In this document: positions 1 to 10,206 of the stretch, one piece after another
Position numbering within the stretch: the stretch's first letter is position 1
Layout of the letters: every line of letters starts with the position of its first letter
Source of the DNA: Candidatus Gracilibacteria bacterium
GTDB taxonomy: Bacteria; Patescibacteriota; Gracilibacteria; UBA1369; UBA12473
Reading direction: 5' to 3'
Length of the DNA: 64,000 nt
Assembly: GCA_041658685.1 (NCBI GenBank)
Contig: JBAZZS010000001.1
Coordinates: 496,001-560,000, forward strand
The notes under the pieces: model-generated
The model's database searches: none
The model's input: the letters and a program-made list of their open reading frames with translations, nothing else
Told to the model about the DNA's origin: nothing
Program-made: the position numbers and the translations under genes

Positions 1-396
1 ACAAATAAACAATTTAAAACCCTTGAAACTTTTGTGGGACGCATCGCCTTCGATCATGTGGGCGTTTTTGAATATTCTCGAGAACCCGGGACTCCGGCCT
101 ATGAACTCAAACCTCAAATCCCGGCTCATATAAAAAAAGAACGCCGGGCCATCCTCATGCAATTCCAACAAAAAATTTCTCTCGCCAACAACCAAGCGCA
201 CGTGGGAAAAACCATCCCCGTGCTCATCGATTCATTCGATCCCGAAGCCCAAATTTATATCGGTCGCTCCATGCGCTTTGCTCCGGAAATCGATGGCCAC
301 ATTCTTGTGCAATCCAAAAAACCGCTCAAACCCCGTGAAATTTACCCAGTCACAATCAAAAAAGCATCGGTGTACGATTTGGAAGGAAAAATTTAA
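1..396 (+). CDS. rimO: Ribosomal protein S12 methylthiotransferase RimO, C-terminal part (5' truncated by window edge)
   Basis: The frame is open from base 1, so the gene enters from the left and only about 131 C-terminal residues are visible. RimO is a radical SAM/[4Fe-4S] enzyme that methylthiolates an Asp of ribosomal protein S12. The visible part matches the end of the radical SAM domain (VGVFEYSREPGT) and the TRAM domain (IGRSMRFAPEIDG), which is closer to RimO than to MiaB. The radical SAM cysteine motif lies outside the window. The stop overlaps the convergent LCP gene by 4 nt. The family call is confident; RimO rather than another MiaB-like enzyme is likely. Confidence 0.85.
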   Translation, partial: TNKQFKTLETFVGRIAFDHVGVFEYSREPGTPAYELKPQIPAHIKKERRAILMQFQQKISLANNQAHVGKTIPVLIDSFDPEAQIYIGRSMRFAPEIDGHILVQSKKPLKPREIYPVTIKKASVYDLEGKI

Positions 397-1538
397 TTCT
401 CCACAATCCCCCTCACAAACTCATGAATTTCATTATACGTTTCATCCTTTGGCACGAGCAAATACGCGCCATCGATGCCCGTAATATGATAGAGGTAATT
501 GGAGGTGGAAAGCACATTCCCATCCTCGATCGTATAATCCTTATAAGCTTTCACATACGACGCCGCAGACAACAAATCCACATCCGTATCGAGCGAATCG
601 ATCACCGCGTTGTACATGCCAATAAAATCACCCATATTTTCAACCCAATTCAAGGCTTCAATTTTTTCGCGAACCGCCTCTACGATCTGTTGTTGACGCT
701 TGGCACGGTCAAAATCCGTAGTAGATTCGCGACTGCGCGCATACTTCAACGCCTCCGTCCCGTTCAAATGATGCGCTCCGGCTGAAATCGAAAACGTCGA
801 ATACCCGCCATTCGCTCCGGGGTACAAACTGTCATAAATCGCCTTTTCCACCGTCACATCCACTCCTCCCAACAAATCAATCGTGGTCGAAAACGCCTCC
901 ATATCAATCACCGCGTATTTTTCCGGATACAATCCCGTAATTTCTGCAATTTCATCACGCATGGGATCAATTCCGTATCGATAATAAAATTCATTGATCC
1001 GACGGCCATTCACCACCAAATCGCGAGGGATACTGAACAAACTCACGGTTTTCTTGGTTTCATTCACCGACGCCAACATAATGGTATCCGTAAGACTCCC
1101 GTGCGTACCCAAAATCAAAAAATCCAACGTATCATCTTTAATAACAGCCGTGGTCGACCTCTCGGTCCCGGCAATCACCAAACTGTTCACGATTTGAGAT
1201 TTTTCCTCCAACGCATCCATGGTTTTAGAAAGCTTATTCGAAAGATCGATCGCGGAATAATTCTGCGAACTCCACTTCTCCACCTGAGTTTCAATCGAAT
1301 CAAGTGTAGTGGTGTTTTGTGAAAGCACTTGATAAAGCTGTAAATTTTCCTGCTTCAACTCCCCGATTTCTTGAATCAAAGAATTGACCTGCATATCTTT
1401 TATTTGCAATTCTTGAACAATTTTTTTATTCGAAAAAGAAAACCCGATGGCCAGAACAAAAACCGCAATCGAAACCGAGAAAAGCGCGAGGTGCACGCCT
1501 CGAAGGTGCGGATGAATTTTGGGTTCGTCAGAATTCAT
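393..1538 (-). CDS. LytR-CpsA-Psr (LCP) family cell-wall ligase
   Basis: 381 aa. A short cytoplasmic N-terminus is followed by one membrane segment (about residues 13-33), a coiled-coil-like stretch (about 40-110) and an LCP domain (about 130-300) containing DTLDFLILGTHG, a DTIML block and FSIPRDL. LCP enzymes transfer lipid-linked glycopolymers to peptidoglycan on the outside of the membrane. The start at 1538 is preferred because upstream codons in this frame lie inside the preceding gene. The gap to the ATPase stop is 19 nt, so the two may be co-transcribed. No SD is visible. Substrate cannot be predicted. Confidence 0.85.
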   Translation of the reverse strand: MNSDEPKIHPHLRGVHLALFSVSIAVFVLAIGFSFSNKKIVQELQIKDMQVNSLIQEIGELKQENLQLYQVLSQNTTTLDSIETQVEKWSSQNYSAIDLSNKLSKTMDALEEKSQIVNSLVIAGTERSTTAVIKDDTLDFLILGTHGSLTDTIMLASVNETKKTVSLFSIPRDLVVNGRRINEFYYRYGIDPMRDEIAEITGLYPEKYAVIDMEAFSTTIDLLGGVDVTVEKAIYDSLYPGANGGYSTFSISAGAHHLNGTEALKYARSRESTTDFDRAKRQQQIVEAVREKIEALNWVENMGDFIGMYNAVIDSLDTDVDLLSAASYVKAYKDYTIEDGNVLSTSNYLYHITGIDGAYLLVPKDETYNEIHEFVRGIVEN

Positions 1539-1557
1539 AAAAAACTTATAAATAAAA

Positions 1558-4338
1558 TTAAACGGGTTTGGCAGGAGGTACACTGGCTCCGGCAAGCGCG
1601 GGCTCTTTGGCCTCAGGCGCAACAGCAGGCACAGCATTGCTTTCTCCTCCAATCGCATTCGCAATATCAGCCCCGGAAATGCCCTCGGTGGCCGCAGTGC
1701 CGGCCGCACCTCCTCCGGCCGCGGGCGGAGCTCCAAATAAATTGATTTCCTTGCGCGGCGCAGTCATATCGATCCCGATACGGGCTTGAATTTCTTGGTC
1801 CACAAACACTTTTTTACGTCCATATTTCATACGAGAATACTGACGGACAATCTCTCGAATCTTTTCGCTCTTGCCCTCTTCGGTATAAATGGTATCCAAC
1901 GAAAACGGACGAGACGTGGCCATATTCACATTCAACTTCATATACGATTTATAGTTTGGAATTCCAATGATGTCCTGCTCGGTCAAAACCGGGGCGTATT
2001 CTTTTGCCAAATACTCGGCATCCTCGGCCCCGACCTTAAACGATTGCAACGTCCCCACGTTACCAAAAACAGCGTCTCGAATCTGGGTGCTCTGCCCGGC
2101 GCCGGCTTTCGACGTCACCAACTGATTGATGTATTGATGCGCCATGATCAAGCTCAATTTATATTTACGAGCTTCAGATAAAATCGAACAAAACGTATCG
2201 GTTGCAAAGTTTTGGAACTCATCAACGTACAGATAAAAATCTTTGCGTTCCGACTCGGGAATATCCGCTCGGCTCATGGCCGCCATCTGAATTTGCGCCA
2301 CCATGACCAACCCGAGAAGCTGAGTGTTCAACTCCCCAATTTTTCCTTTCGACAGGTTCACGAGAAGAATTTTCCGTTCATCCATCACTTTACGAAAATT
2401 AAACGCGGAACGAGACTGTCCGATCGTATTTCTCATAATCGAGTTCGTAATAAACGGACCGAATTTGGCACTGAAATACGGGATCATTTCTTGGCGTTCG
2501 CGATCTCCGGTATTGGCATATTCATGCTCCCAGAACGACCGCACCACCGGATTCGTAATTTTAGTCACCTTGTATTTCATAAACTCATCATCCGTAAAAA
2601 TACGCGGCACATCGATCAGGGTCGCACCTTCTTCTTTATCTTCCATCAACGTCAAACACGCGTTGCGGAAATAATGCTGAATACGAGGTCCAAAAATTTC
2701 ATCTCCGAATATTTTAATAAAAATTTCCGTGGCCTGACTGGACGCCATATCCTGTTGCTCCGGCGTGTCGGCCTCAAGAATATTGAGCCCCATGGGACGT
2801 TCGCTGTCCGACGGATTAAAAACAATCACGTCCTTGGCACGTTCCTTGGGAATATAAAGCAAAATATCCTCGATCAAATCTCCGTGCGGATCAATCACGC
2901 ACAAGCCATCTCCATTCTTAACATCCTGTCGAGCCAGAGAACTGATGTACACGGATTTACCTGTTCCGGTTTGTCCAATGATGTAATGGTGACGACTGCG
3001 ATCTTTTTTCGAGAATCGAACCATTCGTTTTTCACCGCGATACACATTATTTCCCAAAACAAGACCCTCCACCGGCAAATCCATGGGCGCGGGAAGCACC
3101 TTATAATTGAGCCAGTTGATCACCGGTGTGTAATTATAACGAGAATTCGGGAGGTGAAATAACGTAGCCAATTCCTTGGACCCCAATAAAGACTCCTTTT
3201 CGCCATAACCGGAAAAACGATGATTGAAGTTAAACCGCATGATCGGCGTATTGAAAAAATCAATCAACGGAATCACGCGACGATTTTGAAAATAATTCAT
3301 GCCGGGACCGCGAAATACGGTGAAGGCAAGAAGAAGGTTGTTCAACATTTCATTCAACCGAGAACGTTTGGGCGAAGACGCCAACACGCGAACCACGGTT
3401 TCAAACCCTTCTTGATTGGCTTTTTCTCCCACTTGTTTGGCGATTTCTTCCTTGGTTTGCAACATACGAACATAGGAATCCCCTCCGGAAGCGCCAGGCG
3501 CATTGGAACCCGTTCCTTTGGCGTTTTCATATCCAAAAATCAAAGACACAAAAACCGTATTCAAATGCTTAAGCACCGGAATTTTTGAAAGAAATCCGCC
3601 TTTTTTCTTTCCTTTGAATAAGAATGTCCCAAACTCTTCCGCTTTCTTATGCCAATGATTGCTGATCGGACGCGCCACAAATTGAACCGTGGCATATTCA
3701 TCTTTTTCCAATTTGGAAAGCACATTGGTCAAATCATTGAGCGGATCGTTTTCCATCTCTTTATACGTCTTAATCGGATACCAACTGAGTTCTTTCTCGT
3801 ACAAATAATACGCACGACAATGATTCCCTTTAGCATGAACCACGGGCGGTTCATTTGAAAATTGAAGATCCGCATCCGGGTAAAAAGCCGTGATTTGCTT
3901 ATCCACAAGCCCCGCATATTCTTTATACGTCACAATATAAAATTGAATCTGTTTAAATTGAGCTCCGATTTCGAACGAAATATTATTGCATTGAAACAAC
4001 CAAACTTTCAGTCGATTCATCAAATTGAGTTCCCTCAACTCGGAAAGCGCACGATACAACTGCTCCATGATGGCGATTTTTTCTCGAAAATCCTTGTCCT
4101 GCGCTTTTTCCTTATCTTTCTGAGATTCTTCGCGCGGCATGGTGATTCGAATGAACACATTGTCATGGCGGCGGTAAAGATCGTAGCCGATACGAAGCGC
4201 TTTCAACGCAATTTTAAACCCAACATACATCGCAACGAGTCCAACCAAAAAAGCCCATGGATGAGCCATCAACCACGGCAAGGCTGTTTCACGGAACGCG
4301 GCCCAAATATTACCCGAGATATTCGATAGAAATTCCAT
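1558..4338 (-). CDS. TraD/TraG-like membrane-anchored conjugation-type ATPase
   Basis: 926 aa. There is an N-terminal membrane segment (about 27-47), a long middle domain of the kind seen in CPR type IV secretion-related proteins, a P-loop GQTGTGKS near residue 454, and a Walker B-like LYVDEFQ near 706. The C-terminus (about 870-926) is Ala/Pro-rich and probably disordered. The family couples ATP hydrolysis to DNA or protein transfer at the membrane. prgI and a VirB4-like N-terminal gene lie 30 kb away in this window, so the apparatus is scattered here. No relaxase or pilin gene is next to it. Whether it serves conjugation, DNA uptake or secretion cannot be told. Confidence 0.8.
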   Translation of the reverse strand: MEFLSNISGNIWAAFRETALPWLMAHPWAFLVGLVAMYVGFKIALKALRIGYDLYRRHDNVFIRITMPREESQKDKEKAQDKDFREKIAIMEQLYRALSELRELNLMNRLKVWLFQCNNISFEIGAQFKQIQFYIVTYKEYAGLVDKQITAFYPDADLQFSNEPPVVHAKGNHCRAYYLYEKELSWYPIKTYKEMENDPLNDLTNVLSKLEKDEYATVQFVARPISNHWHKKAEEFGTFLFKGKKKGGFLSKIPVLKHLNTVFVSLIFGYENAKGTGSNAPGASGGDSYVRMLQTKEEIAKQVGEKANQEGFETVVRVLASSPKRSRLNEMLNNLLLAFTVFRGPGMNYFQNRRVIPLIDFFNTPIMRFNFNHRFSGYGEKESLLGSKELATLFHLPNSRYNYTPVINWLNYKVLPAPMDLPVEGLVLGNNVYRGEKRMVRFSKKDRSRHHYIIGQTGTGKSVYISSLARQDVKNGDGLCVIDPHGDLIEDILLYIPKERAKDVIVFNPSDSERPMGLNILEADTPEQQDMASSQATEIFIKIFGDEIFGPRIQHYFRNACLTLMEDKEEGATLIDVPRIFTDDEFMKYKVTKITNPVVRSFWEHEYANTGDRERQEMIPYFSAKFGPFITNSIMRNTIGQSRSAFNFRKVMDERKILLVNLSKGKIGELNTQLLGLVMVAQIQMAAMSRADIPESERKDFYLYVDEFQNFATDTFCSILSEARKYKLSLIMAHQYINQLVTSKAGAGQSTQIRDAVFGNVGTLQSFKVGAEDAEYLAKEYAPVLTEQDIIGIPNYKSYMKLNVNMATSRPFSLDTIYTEEGKSEKIREIVRQYSRMKYGRKKVFVDQEIQARIGIDMTAPRKEINLFGAPPAAGGGAAGTAATEGISGADIANAIGGESNAVPAVAPEAKEPALAGASVPPAKPV

Positions 4339-4413
4339 AAATTTTTATTTTGAGTCTGTTTTTGTTTTTTTAATCTTATTATTTTATCACAAACCGAACA
4401 AAAAAGCGAGCCC

Positions 4414-5187
4414 TTAATACCCATCCCTCATATTCACCACAGACCCATCCGACAAAGTAAATTCTCGATCCAAACACGTTTCCGGATCATCCCAAGCATT
4501 ATAAGCACAATACAAACCCATACCTTCAGCATTGGGATCAGGGAAAATAGCGCCTCCTCCATGCTCGTACATAAGAGAACCGAAATCCAAAGCATGCTCT
4601 AACCCTAAAGCATGCCCTATTTCATGATTCACGGTCCATAGGTCTACCCCATTTTCATAAGTGGGATTCGTAACAATCGCAACACTCTCAATCCTTGTGC
4701 TAAGACAATCTTTTCTATGAATCCCCGTTGTGCCCGAAATCGTAAAAGCCGGATTCTCGACCTCATCAAAATGATCTAAATCCACACTCGCCACTAAAAT
4801 ATCTCCCAGCTTTACCCGTTCTGCAATTTCGGGAAGATCTTCAGCCGGATCGATTTGGAAATCATCATAATCTCCACTCAAACTCAAATCAACAGTAGGA
4901 AGATTATCAGAAGCAAGCAAAACATTAAATTTTTCGACCGATTCAGCAACCGCCTCTTCCAAAATCGGATTCAACTTCACATGAACCGTTGGATTTTTAT
5001 CCCAATAACTAAATCCTTCAAAACCATGACTCCCATCCTTTTGCTCATTAAAAATCCCTTGAGCACCCCACCTATCGGTCATCATAGCCGTATACTCTGA
5101 ATCAGAGCCAGCGCACTCAGGCTGAGCGCACCCTTCTCCCAGTCCGAACATAGCAGTCGCCGCCAACATAGGAAGTAATCTTGCCAT
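4414..5187 (-). CDS. Secreted matrixin-like zinc metalloprotease
   Basis: 257 aa. The N-terminus has a hydrophobic stretch ending in a Cys (FGLGEGC), so it may be a lipoprotein. The zinc motif HEIGHALGLEH lies around residues 184-194, followed by a Met-turn candidate GSLMYEHGG, the pattern of M10 metzincins. The start at 5187 was chosen because it places the hydrophobic segment at the N-terminus; an upstream in-frame start would add about 60 unlikely residues. It probably acts outside the cell on unknown protein substrates. Metzincin family is confident, substrate unknown. Confidence 0.75.
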   Translation of the reverse strand: MARLLPMLAATAMFGLGEGCAQPECAGSDSEYTAMMTDRWGAQGIFNEQKDGSHGFEGFSYWDKNPTVHVKLNPILEEAVAESVEKFNVLLASDNLPTVDLSLSGDYDDFQIDPAEDLPEIAERVKLGDILVASVDLDHFDEVENPAFTISGTTGIHRKDCLSTRIESVAIVTNPTYENGVDLWTVNHEIGHALGLEHALDFGSLMYEHGGGAIFPDPNAEGMGLYCAYNAWDDPETCLDREFTLSDGSVVNMRDGY

Positions 5188-5323
5188 AGGGAGAAAATTT
5201 AAAAATGATGAAAAACAAGAATGTAGACTATAACATATTCTAGCTTTTGTCAATAAAAACTCTGCCCGCAGACACGAAACGAGCCATAAGGCGAGTGAAG
5301 TGTCCTCCCTCCCCGTATTTCCC

Positions 5324-6970
5324 TCACTGTGCCAACTTCTCCCCCAAAAACTTCTCCAACCCCTCAATCGGCACGCGGTCTTGGGTCATGGCATCGCGGT
5401 CGCGAACCGTGACTTTTTGGTCGTTCAACGAATCGAAGTCAAAGGTCACGCAATACGGCGTCCCAATCTCATCCTGGCGACGATAACGCTTGCCAATCGA
5501 CCCGCTCACGTCAAATTCCGTCGAAAAAAACTTTTTGAGATGATCCGACACTTTTTTAGCATCGTCTTCGAGCTTTTTGGACAACGGCAACACCGCAACT
5601 TTAATCGGCGCCAATGCCTTGGCAAAACGCATGACCACACGAACTTCCCCTTCCACCTCATCCTCATGATACGCATCGAGCAAAACCGTCAATAAGGTTC
5701 GATCCACCCCAAACGACGGCTCAATCACATGCGGAATGAACGGCTCCTGATCTTCCTCAAGCACGGTCAATTTCTCACCGCTAAATTCCATATGTCGGCG
5801 CAAATCAAAATCCGTTCGATACGCCAGACCCATGAGCTCACCCCACCCAAACGGAAACCGGTATTCGACATCCTTGGTGCGCTTAGAATAGTGCGAAAGC
5901 TCCTTGGAGTCGTGTGGGCGGAAACGCAAATTCTCTTCTGCAATCCCGAGTTTTTTAAAAAAATCCCACGCCGCCTTTTCCCATTCGTCGAACAGCGGCT
6001 CCCAATCTTTTTCCTTGATGAAATACTCGATTTCCATCTGTTCGAACTCACGAGTTCGGAACGTGAAGTTGCCCGGAGTGATCTCGTTGCGGAACGATTT
6101 CCCAATCTGGGCAATGCCAAACGGAATTTTTTTGCGCGAGGTGTTGAGCACGTTTTTAAAATTCGTAAAAATCCCCTGCGCCGTCTCGGGACGAAGATAA
6201 ACCAACGCCGCCGTCTCCTCGATCACACCTTGGTAGGTACGAAACATACAATTGAACGCGCGCGCCTCGGTGAAGTTGCATTTTCCACACTTGGGACACG
6301 GAATTTTATTTTCTGTTAAAAAATAACTTATAAATTTCAAATCATCTTTAAATAAAGAAACTAAATCAAAAACCTCAGATGTCCGCAAAGGATCCATTAA
6401 AAGAGAAAATCGATCATTCTTCTTGTTAGGTTGGAATTGATCTAATCGTGAACGATCAAATTTCTCCAAACTGGATATCATCCGTTCCATAAGAGAAACT
6501 ATAGCTAAATTTTCAGCTATTTCAGCTGTATCTCCGACAGAATTTTCGCTTTTACCCAATAAATGCTCCAATGAACTTTTCAAACTTTCAATTTTTCCTC
6601 TAAAAAACTTATTTTTTATCTTATCCATCTCTGTGTCATACTTTTCTTCAATCAATTTATCCCCGCGGAATCGCTCTTTGCAGGACTTGCAATCCACGAG
6701 CGGATCGGAAAAATTTTCCACATGCCCACTCGCCTCCCACACACGCGGATTCATCAAAATCGCAGCATCGAGGCCCACCATATCGTCACGTTCCTGCACA
6801 AACGTTTTCCACCACAACTGCTTGAGATTATTTTTGAGCAAAACCCCGTACGGACCGTAGTCCCACGTGTTGGCCAACCCGCCATAAATCTCAGACCCCG
6901 GGAAAACAAATCCCCGGCGTTTGCACAACGAAATAACCTTATCCATGACTGAAATTTCCGCGTCCGCCAT
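5324..6970 (-). CDS. glyS: Glycyl-tRNA synthetase (class II, single-chain dimer type)
   Basis: 548 aa. Charges tRNA-Gly with glycine. N-terminal motif region [12 protein letters not shown], zinc-type CKSCKERF near residue 92 and CPKCGKC near 223, motif 2 region [21 protein letters not shown], motif 3 near PSFGVDRT, and an anticodon-binding domain at the C-terminus. Between the two Cys pairs lies a longer than usual helical, Lys/Glu-rich insertion encoded by an AT-rich segment (about 6305-6660). dtd follows upstream on the same strand (24 nt gap), a sensible pairing because D-aminoacyl-tRNA deacylase also clears glycine mischarged on tRNA-Ala. Confidence 0.95.
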   Translation of the reverse strand: MADAEISVMDKVISLCKRRGFVFPGSEIYGGLANTWDYGPYGVLLKNNLKQLWWKTFVQERDDMVGLDAAILMNPRVWEASGHVENFSDPLVDCKSCKERFRGDKLIEEKYDTEMDKIKNKFFRGKIESLKSSLEHLLGKSENSVGDTAEIAENLAIVSLMERMISSLEKFDRSRLDQFQPNKKNDRFSLLMDPLRTSEVFDLVSLFKDDLKFISYFLTENKIPCPKCGKCNFTEARAFNCMFRTYQGVIEETAALVYLRPETAQGIFTNFKNVLNTSRKKIPFGIAQIGKSFRNEITPGNFTFRTREFEQMEIEYFIKEKDWEPLFDEWEKAAWDFFKKLGIAEENLRFRPHDSKELSHYSKRTKDVEYRFPFGWGELMGLAYRTDFDLRRHMEFSGEKLTVLEEDQEPFIPHVIEPSFGVDRTLLTVLLDAYHEDEVEGEVRVVMRFAKALAPIKVAVLPLSKKLEDDAKKVSDHLKKFFSTEFDVSGSIGKRYRRQDEIGTPYCVTFDFDSLNDQKVTVRDRDAMTQDRVPIEGLEKFLGEKLAQ

Positions 6971-6994
6971 AATAATTCTGATTAAAAAGTAAAT

Positions 6995-7432
6995 TTATGC
7001 CTCTATCATGAGTGTCACCGGCCCATCATTCACCAACTCGACCTCCATCATGGCCTGAAACTGCCCGGTCTGAACTTTCACGCCAAAATCATTCGCATAA
7101 TCCACAAATTTAAGATACAGGGCCTCGGCTTGCTCGGGCCGCGCCGCCTCGGTAAAACTCGGCCGACGACTGCCCTTGGTGTCCCCGTACAGTGTGAATT
7201 GAGACACCACCATGATTTCGCCATTGGTATCGAGCACGGAAAGGTTCATTTTATCTTCTTCATCCGAAAAAATCCTCAAATGCACAATCTTGTCCGCCAA
7301 TTTTTTGGCTTGTTCCTCGGTGTCCGTGTGCGTCACACCCAAAAATACAAGGAGCCCGGGGCCGATTTTGCTTTTCACACCCCCCTGCACCGACACCTGA
7401 GCGCGAGACACGCGTTGAATGAGCGCACGCAT
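6995..7432 (-). CDS. dtd: D-aminoacyl-tRNA deacylase
   Basis: 145 aa, normal length. Hydrolyses D-aminoacyl-tRNAs and Gly-tRNA(Ala). The two active-site signatures are present: SQFTLYGDT and the C-terminal NDGPVT. It starts at the ATG at 7432 with no SD and lies just upstream of glyS on the same strand, probably in one transcript. Confidence 0.95.
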   Translation of the reverse strand: MRALIQRVSRAQVSVQGGVKSKIGPGLLVFLGVTHTDTEEQAKKLADKIVHLRIFSDEEDKMNLSVLDTNGEIMVVSQFTLYGDTKGSRRPSFTEAARPEQAEALYLKFVDYANDFGVKVQTGQFQAMMEVELVNDGPVTLMIEA

Positions 7433-7643
7433 AAGTAAAAGGTTAAAAAGTTCGGGGATAAGATAGCAGATTCTTTTTTTTTACGCAAAAAACGAGTGAT
7501 TTCTTGAAGAAAGGATTGGTGGTAAGATTGAATTGAATTTAAAATTTTATTCGCCTAAAAAAATCGGCAAAATAAATTTTAAATCTCCTTCCAATGCACA
7601 TTAGAATATATAAAACTATTATGTTCCATTATTTTCTCTCAAT

Positions 7644-8396
7644 ATGATCAAAAAAGAAATTGATGCAATCTCAAAACAAATGCTTGCCGAGCTCGAAAAA
7701 GTGAGAGAATCTTTTAACCATTCCGGCAACAAAGGAACTAAAATGGAAACTGTCTTTGCGGAATTTTTAAAAAAATATTTACCAAAAAGATTCGAAATAG
7801 GTTGTGGGGAAATAATCGATTCAAAAGCAAAAAGAAGTGGACAATGCGACATAATTATTACAAACGAAAATCATCCATTTAGTTTTAAACCAGGAACACG
7901 TGAGCCTGGTTTATTTTTTATTGAAGGAGTTTCTGCTGTAGGAGAAATAAAAACAAGCCTCAACAGTAAAGAATTAGTCAACTCTTTAAAAGCTTCACAA
8001 AAATACAAAGAACTTGAAGCAGTCCGCCTAAAAGGATTTTATGAAAATAAACCCAGCGACGATAGATTCATTAAAAATCCACCATATTTTCTTTTTGCTT
8101 TTGAATCTAAACTAAAATTTACAAGCATCGGCCCTAAAATTGATAAATATTTAAAAGAAAACAGATTAAAAGCGGAATCTATTTTAGATGGAATTTTTGT
8201 ATTAAATGAAGGGAGAATAATTAATTTTGGCGACGGACAAGGCTCATTACAATTTATTATCGGCGGGAATGAAACACAAAAAGGATTTATAGCCACAGAT
8301 AGCAATCAAGTACTTTTCGATCTTTTGATTTTTTTATCAGCCAACATACAAAGATCTATAACCATGGATAACATATTGCTACACTATTTATTTTAA
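7644..8396 (+). CDS. DUF6602-like predicted nuclease (PD-(D/E)xK fold suspected)
   Basis: 250 aa, AT-rich compared with neighbours. The N-terminal part resembles DUF6602 proteins. A candidate nuclease site is D69 (GQCDII) and E101-x-K103 (GEIK), the spacing expected of a PD-(D/E)xK core; E40, E51 or E56 could be a further acidic ligand. It begins a run of three AT-rich genes, separated from the next gene by only 11 nt. Known: DUF6602 is poorly characterised. Inferred: a DNA- or RNA-cleaving role, possibly in defence. No catalytic claim can be proven from sequence. Confidence 0.55.
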   Translation: MIKKEIDAISKQMLAELEKVRESFNHSGNKGTKMETVFAEFLKKYLPKRFEIGCGEIIDSKAKRSGQCDIIITNENHPFSFKPGTREPGLFFIEGVSAVGEIKTSLNSKELVNSLKASQKYKELEAVRLKGFYENKPSDDRFIKNPPYFLFAFESKLKFTSIGPKIDKYLKENRLKAESILDGIFVLNEGRIINFGDGQGSLQFIIGGNETQKGFIATDSNQVLFDLLIFLSANIQRSITMDNILLHYLF

Positions 8397-8407
8397 ATTT
8401 TTACCCC

Positions 8408-8926
8408 ATGATAGATTTCCAATTATTTGAAAGCGCCTACATTGTATGCATCAAACAGCCAAACAAATATTTAAGCGCCAATTTCAAGAAACATCTTGAT
8501 AAACTATTCCCTCAAGATTCTTCTGCCACATCGTTAAAAACCCCCATGGTTACTGGATATTATTTAAGATGTACTGAGACCTTATTAAATTTAAAACCAG
8601 CAAAAAAACCAGATCAACAAATCCAAAACATTCTAAATTCTAAAAGAAACACAAAAGAAAAAACCGAAGAAATCGCTAATTACCTCGATAAACATAATAA
8701 AATTGGATTATCAGAAAAAATAGCTGATTATTCCTTAATCCCTTTTGAAGACACACGAAAAATCTTCGAGGCATATGCAGAAGATTTCGTTAACAATACA
8801 TTAAAAGAAAAAGAAATCAGTAAAGACAATTCAGAGATTTTTCATGAATTAGCCTACAGAAATATGGCATTTGGCTATTTATATAAATTAGCCGAAGAAT
8901 TTATCGAAAAAAAATCTTACAACTAA
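8408..8926 (+). CDS. Hypothetical protein, AT-rich island
   Basis: 172 aa, not recognised. No signal peptide or membrane segment; mostly helical and charged (runs such as KRNTKEKTEEI). Preceded by a ttttacccc-ATG start context without SD. It sits 11 nt after the predicted nuclease gene and 26 nt before a membrane-protein gene, so the three probably form one transcript. Confidence 0.6.
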   Translation: MIDFQLFESAYIVCIKQPNKYLSANFKKHLDKLFPQDSSATSLKTPMVTGYYLRCTETLLNLKPAKKPDQQIQNILNSKRNTKEKTEEIANYLDKHNKIGLSEKIADYSLIPFEDTRKIFEAYAEDFVNNTLKEKEISKDNSEIFHELAYRNMAFGYLYKLAEEFIEKKSYN

Positions 8927-8952
8927 TACACAAATTAATTAAATAAATTTTT

Positions 8953-9414
8953 ATGCCTATATCTCAAGAAGAAAAAGATCAAAAATTCTATGATCAAACG
9001 GTGCAAAACCTTAATGAAACCCTTAACCAAACATCAAACAAATTAGACAAGCTCATTTTTATTATATCGACTCAAGCGATTATCCTTACGATCCCTTTCA
9101 TTGATAAAATCGTAACACTTAAAAATATAACTGAAATCAAATATCTAAAAAGCTCTTGGGCATTTTTCTTCGTTACTTTAATACTAAATATTTTAACTTA
9201 TTATTTTTCTATAAAAGCGTTAGATAAAAGAGGGGAAAAACTAGATTATTGGTTTGAGAACCCAACCGAAGTAAAAATGAGTCGAAAATACATGAAAACT
9301 TACTGGGCAATTTTTGGAAATATAATAAATCATATTTCGTTAATAACATTAATCCTTGGCCTAGGGCTTCTTGCATACTTTGCATCAATCAACATAGAAG
9401 CCATCACAAAATAA
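8953..9414 (+). CDS. Small multi-pass membrane protein, AT-rich island
   Basis: 153 aa, not recognised. Hydrophobic segments lie at about residues 38-58, 70-92 and 118-148, giving three or four membrane passes. The N-terminal 35 residues are soluble and amphipathic. Third gene of the AT-rich run with the predicted nuclease. In defence modules a small membrane protein can be the effector, but nothing in the sequence proves that here. Confidence 0.6.
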   Translation: MPISQEEKDQKFYDQTVQNLNETLNQTSNKLDKLIFIISTQAIILTIPFIDKIVTLKNITEIKYLKSSWAFFFVTLILNILTYYFSIKALDKRGEKLDYWFENPTEVKMSRKYMKTYWAIFGNIINHISLITLILGLGLLAYFASINIEAITK

Positions 9415-9451
9415 ATATTATAAAAAAAGCTCTAACAAACCAATAAATCCC

Positions 9452-10195
9452 ATGCAAAACCCACCCAAAATCTGGGACCACCTAAGTCAAAAATATTTTA
9501 AAAATTTCAACGACAACAACATTGAACTCGAGGCCGTGGAAAATCTCTATTTTGCCTGGCCCGTTTTCAAAAAATTCATCCAAAAAAATGTCAAAAATAT
9601 AAAAGACAAAAGAGTTCTGGATTTCGGCTGTGGAACAGGTCAAATTTGCGCTGAATTACATTCACTGGGATTCACCACCACCGGCATTGATTATTCTCAA
9701 GGAATGATCAAAATTGCGAAAAAGAACATCGATCCTCTCATCCATTTACATCTCGGAAACAGCAAAAAAGCCGTCGCAATCGCCAAAAAAGAAGGTCCGT
9801 TTGATTTAATCATTTCCATCTTGGTGTTCCCCTTCATTGAAGACATCGAGCAAACCATCAAAGACCTGCACTCCAGCCTAACCAAAGGCGGATATTTATG
9901 TTTTGCGGTCTTTAATGAAAAGTGGGTACGTGAAGGGTTGAAAAACGGCGTTGACTACGAACAACCGCCAAAGAGCAAAGGCATCAAAAAACTAATATTC
10001 AATTTCGGAGAAAATAGAAAAACTGATGTTTTCCCACGAAGCGCAAAAGAATACGACAAAATCTTCGCCACATTAGGTTACAAAAAATTACTAGAAAAAT
10101 ACCCATTATTCACCTCAAAATTCATCAAAAAAGTATATCCAAAAATGCCACAAAATATTTCAGAATTCATGATTTTAGGATATAAAAAACCTTAA
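9452..10195 (+). CDS. Class I SAM-dependent methyltransferase
   Basis: 247 aa. Motif I VLDFGCGTG at about residues 55-63 and an acidic residue at the end of strand 2 (TGIDYSQGMIKIA) define the SAM site; the rest is a Rossmann fold of the methyltransferase-11 type. It follows the AT-rich trio by 37 nt, but its base composition is closer to the rest of the window. Substrate unknown; small-molecule methylation is most likely for this fold. Confidence 0.8.
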   Translation: MQNPPKIWDHLSQKYFKNFNDNNIELEAVENLYFAWPVFKKFIQKNVKNIKDKRVLDFGCGTGQICAELHSLGFTTTGIDYSQGMIKIAKKNIDPLIHLHLGNSKKAVAIAKKEGPFDLIISILVFPFIEDIEQTIKDLHSSLTKGGYLCFAVFNEKWVREGLKNGVDYEQPPKSKGIKKLIFNFGENRKTDVFPRSAKEYDKIFATLGYKKLLEKYPLFTSKFIKKVYPKMPQNISEFMILGYKKP

Positions 10196-10206
10196 CCCCC
10201 TCCCCC

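Noticed and set aside
1539..1736. Longer LCP protein start
   Set aside because: The extra 66 residues overlap the ATPase gene's C-terminus and would bury the membrane anchor.
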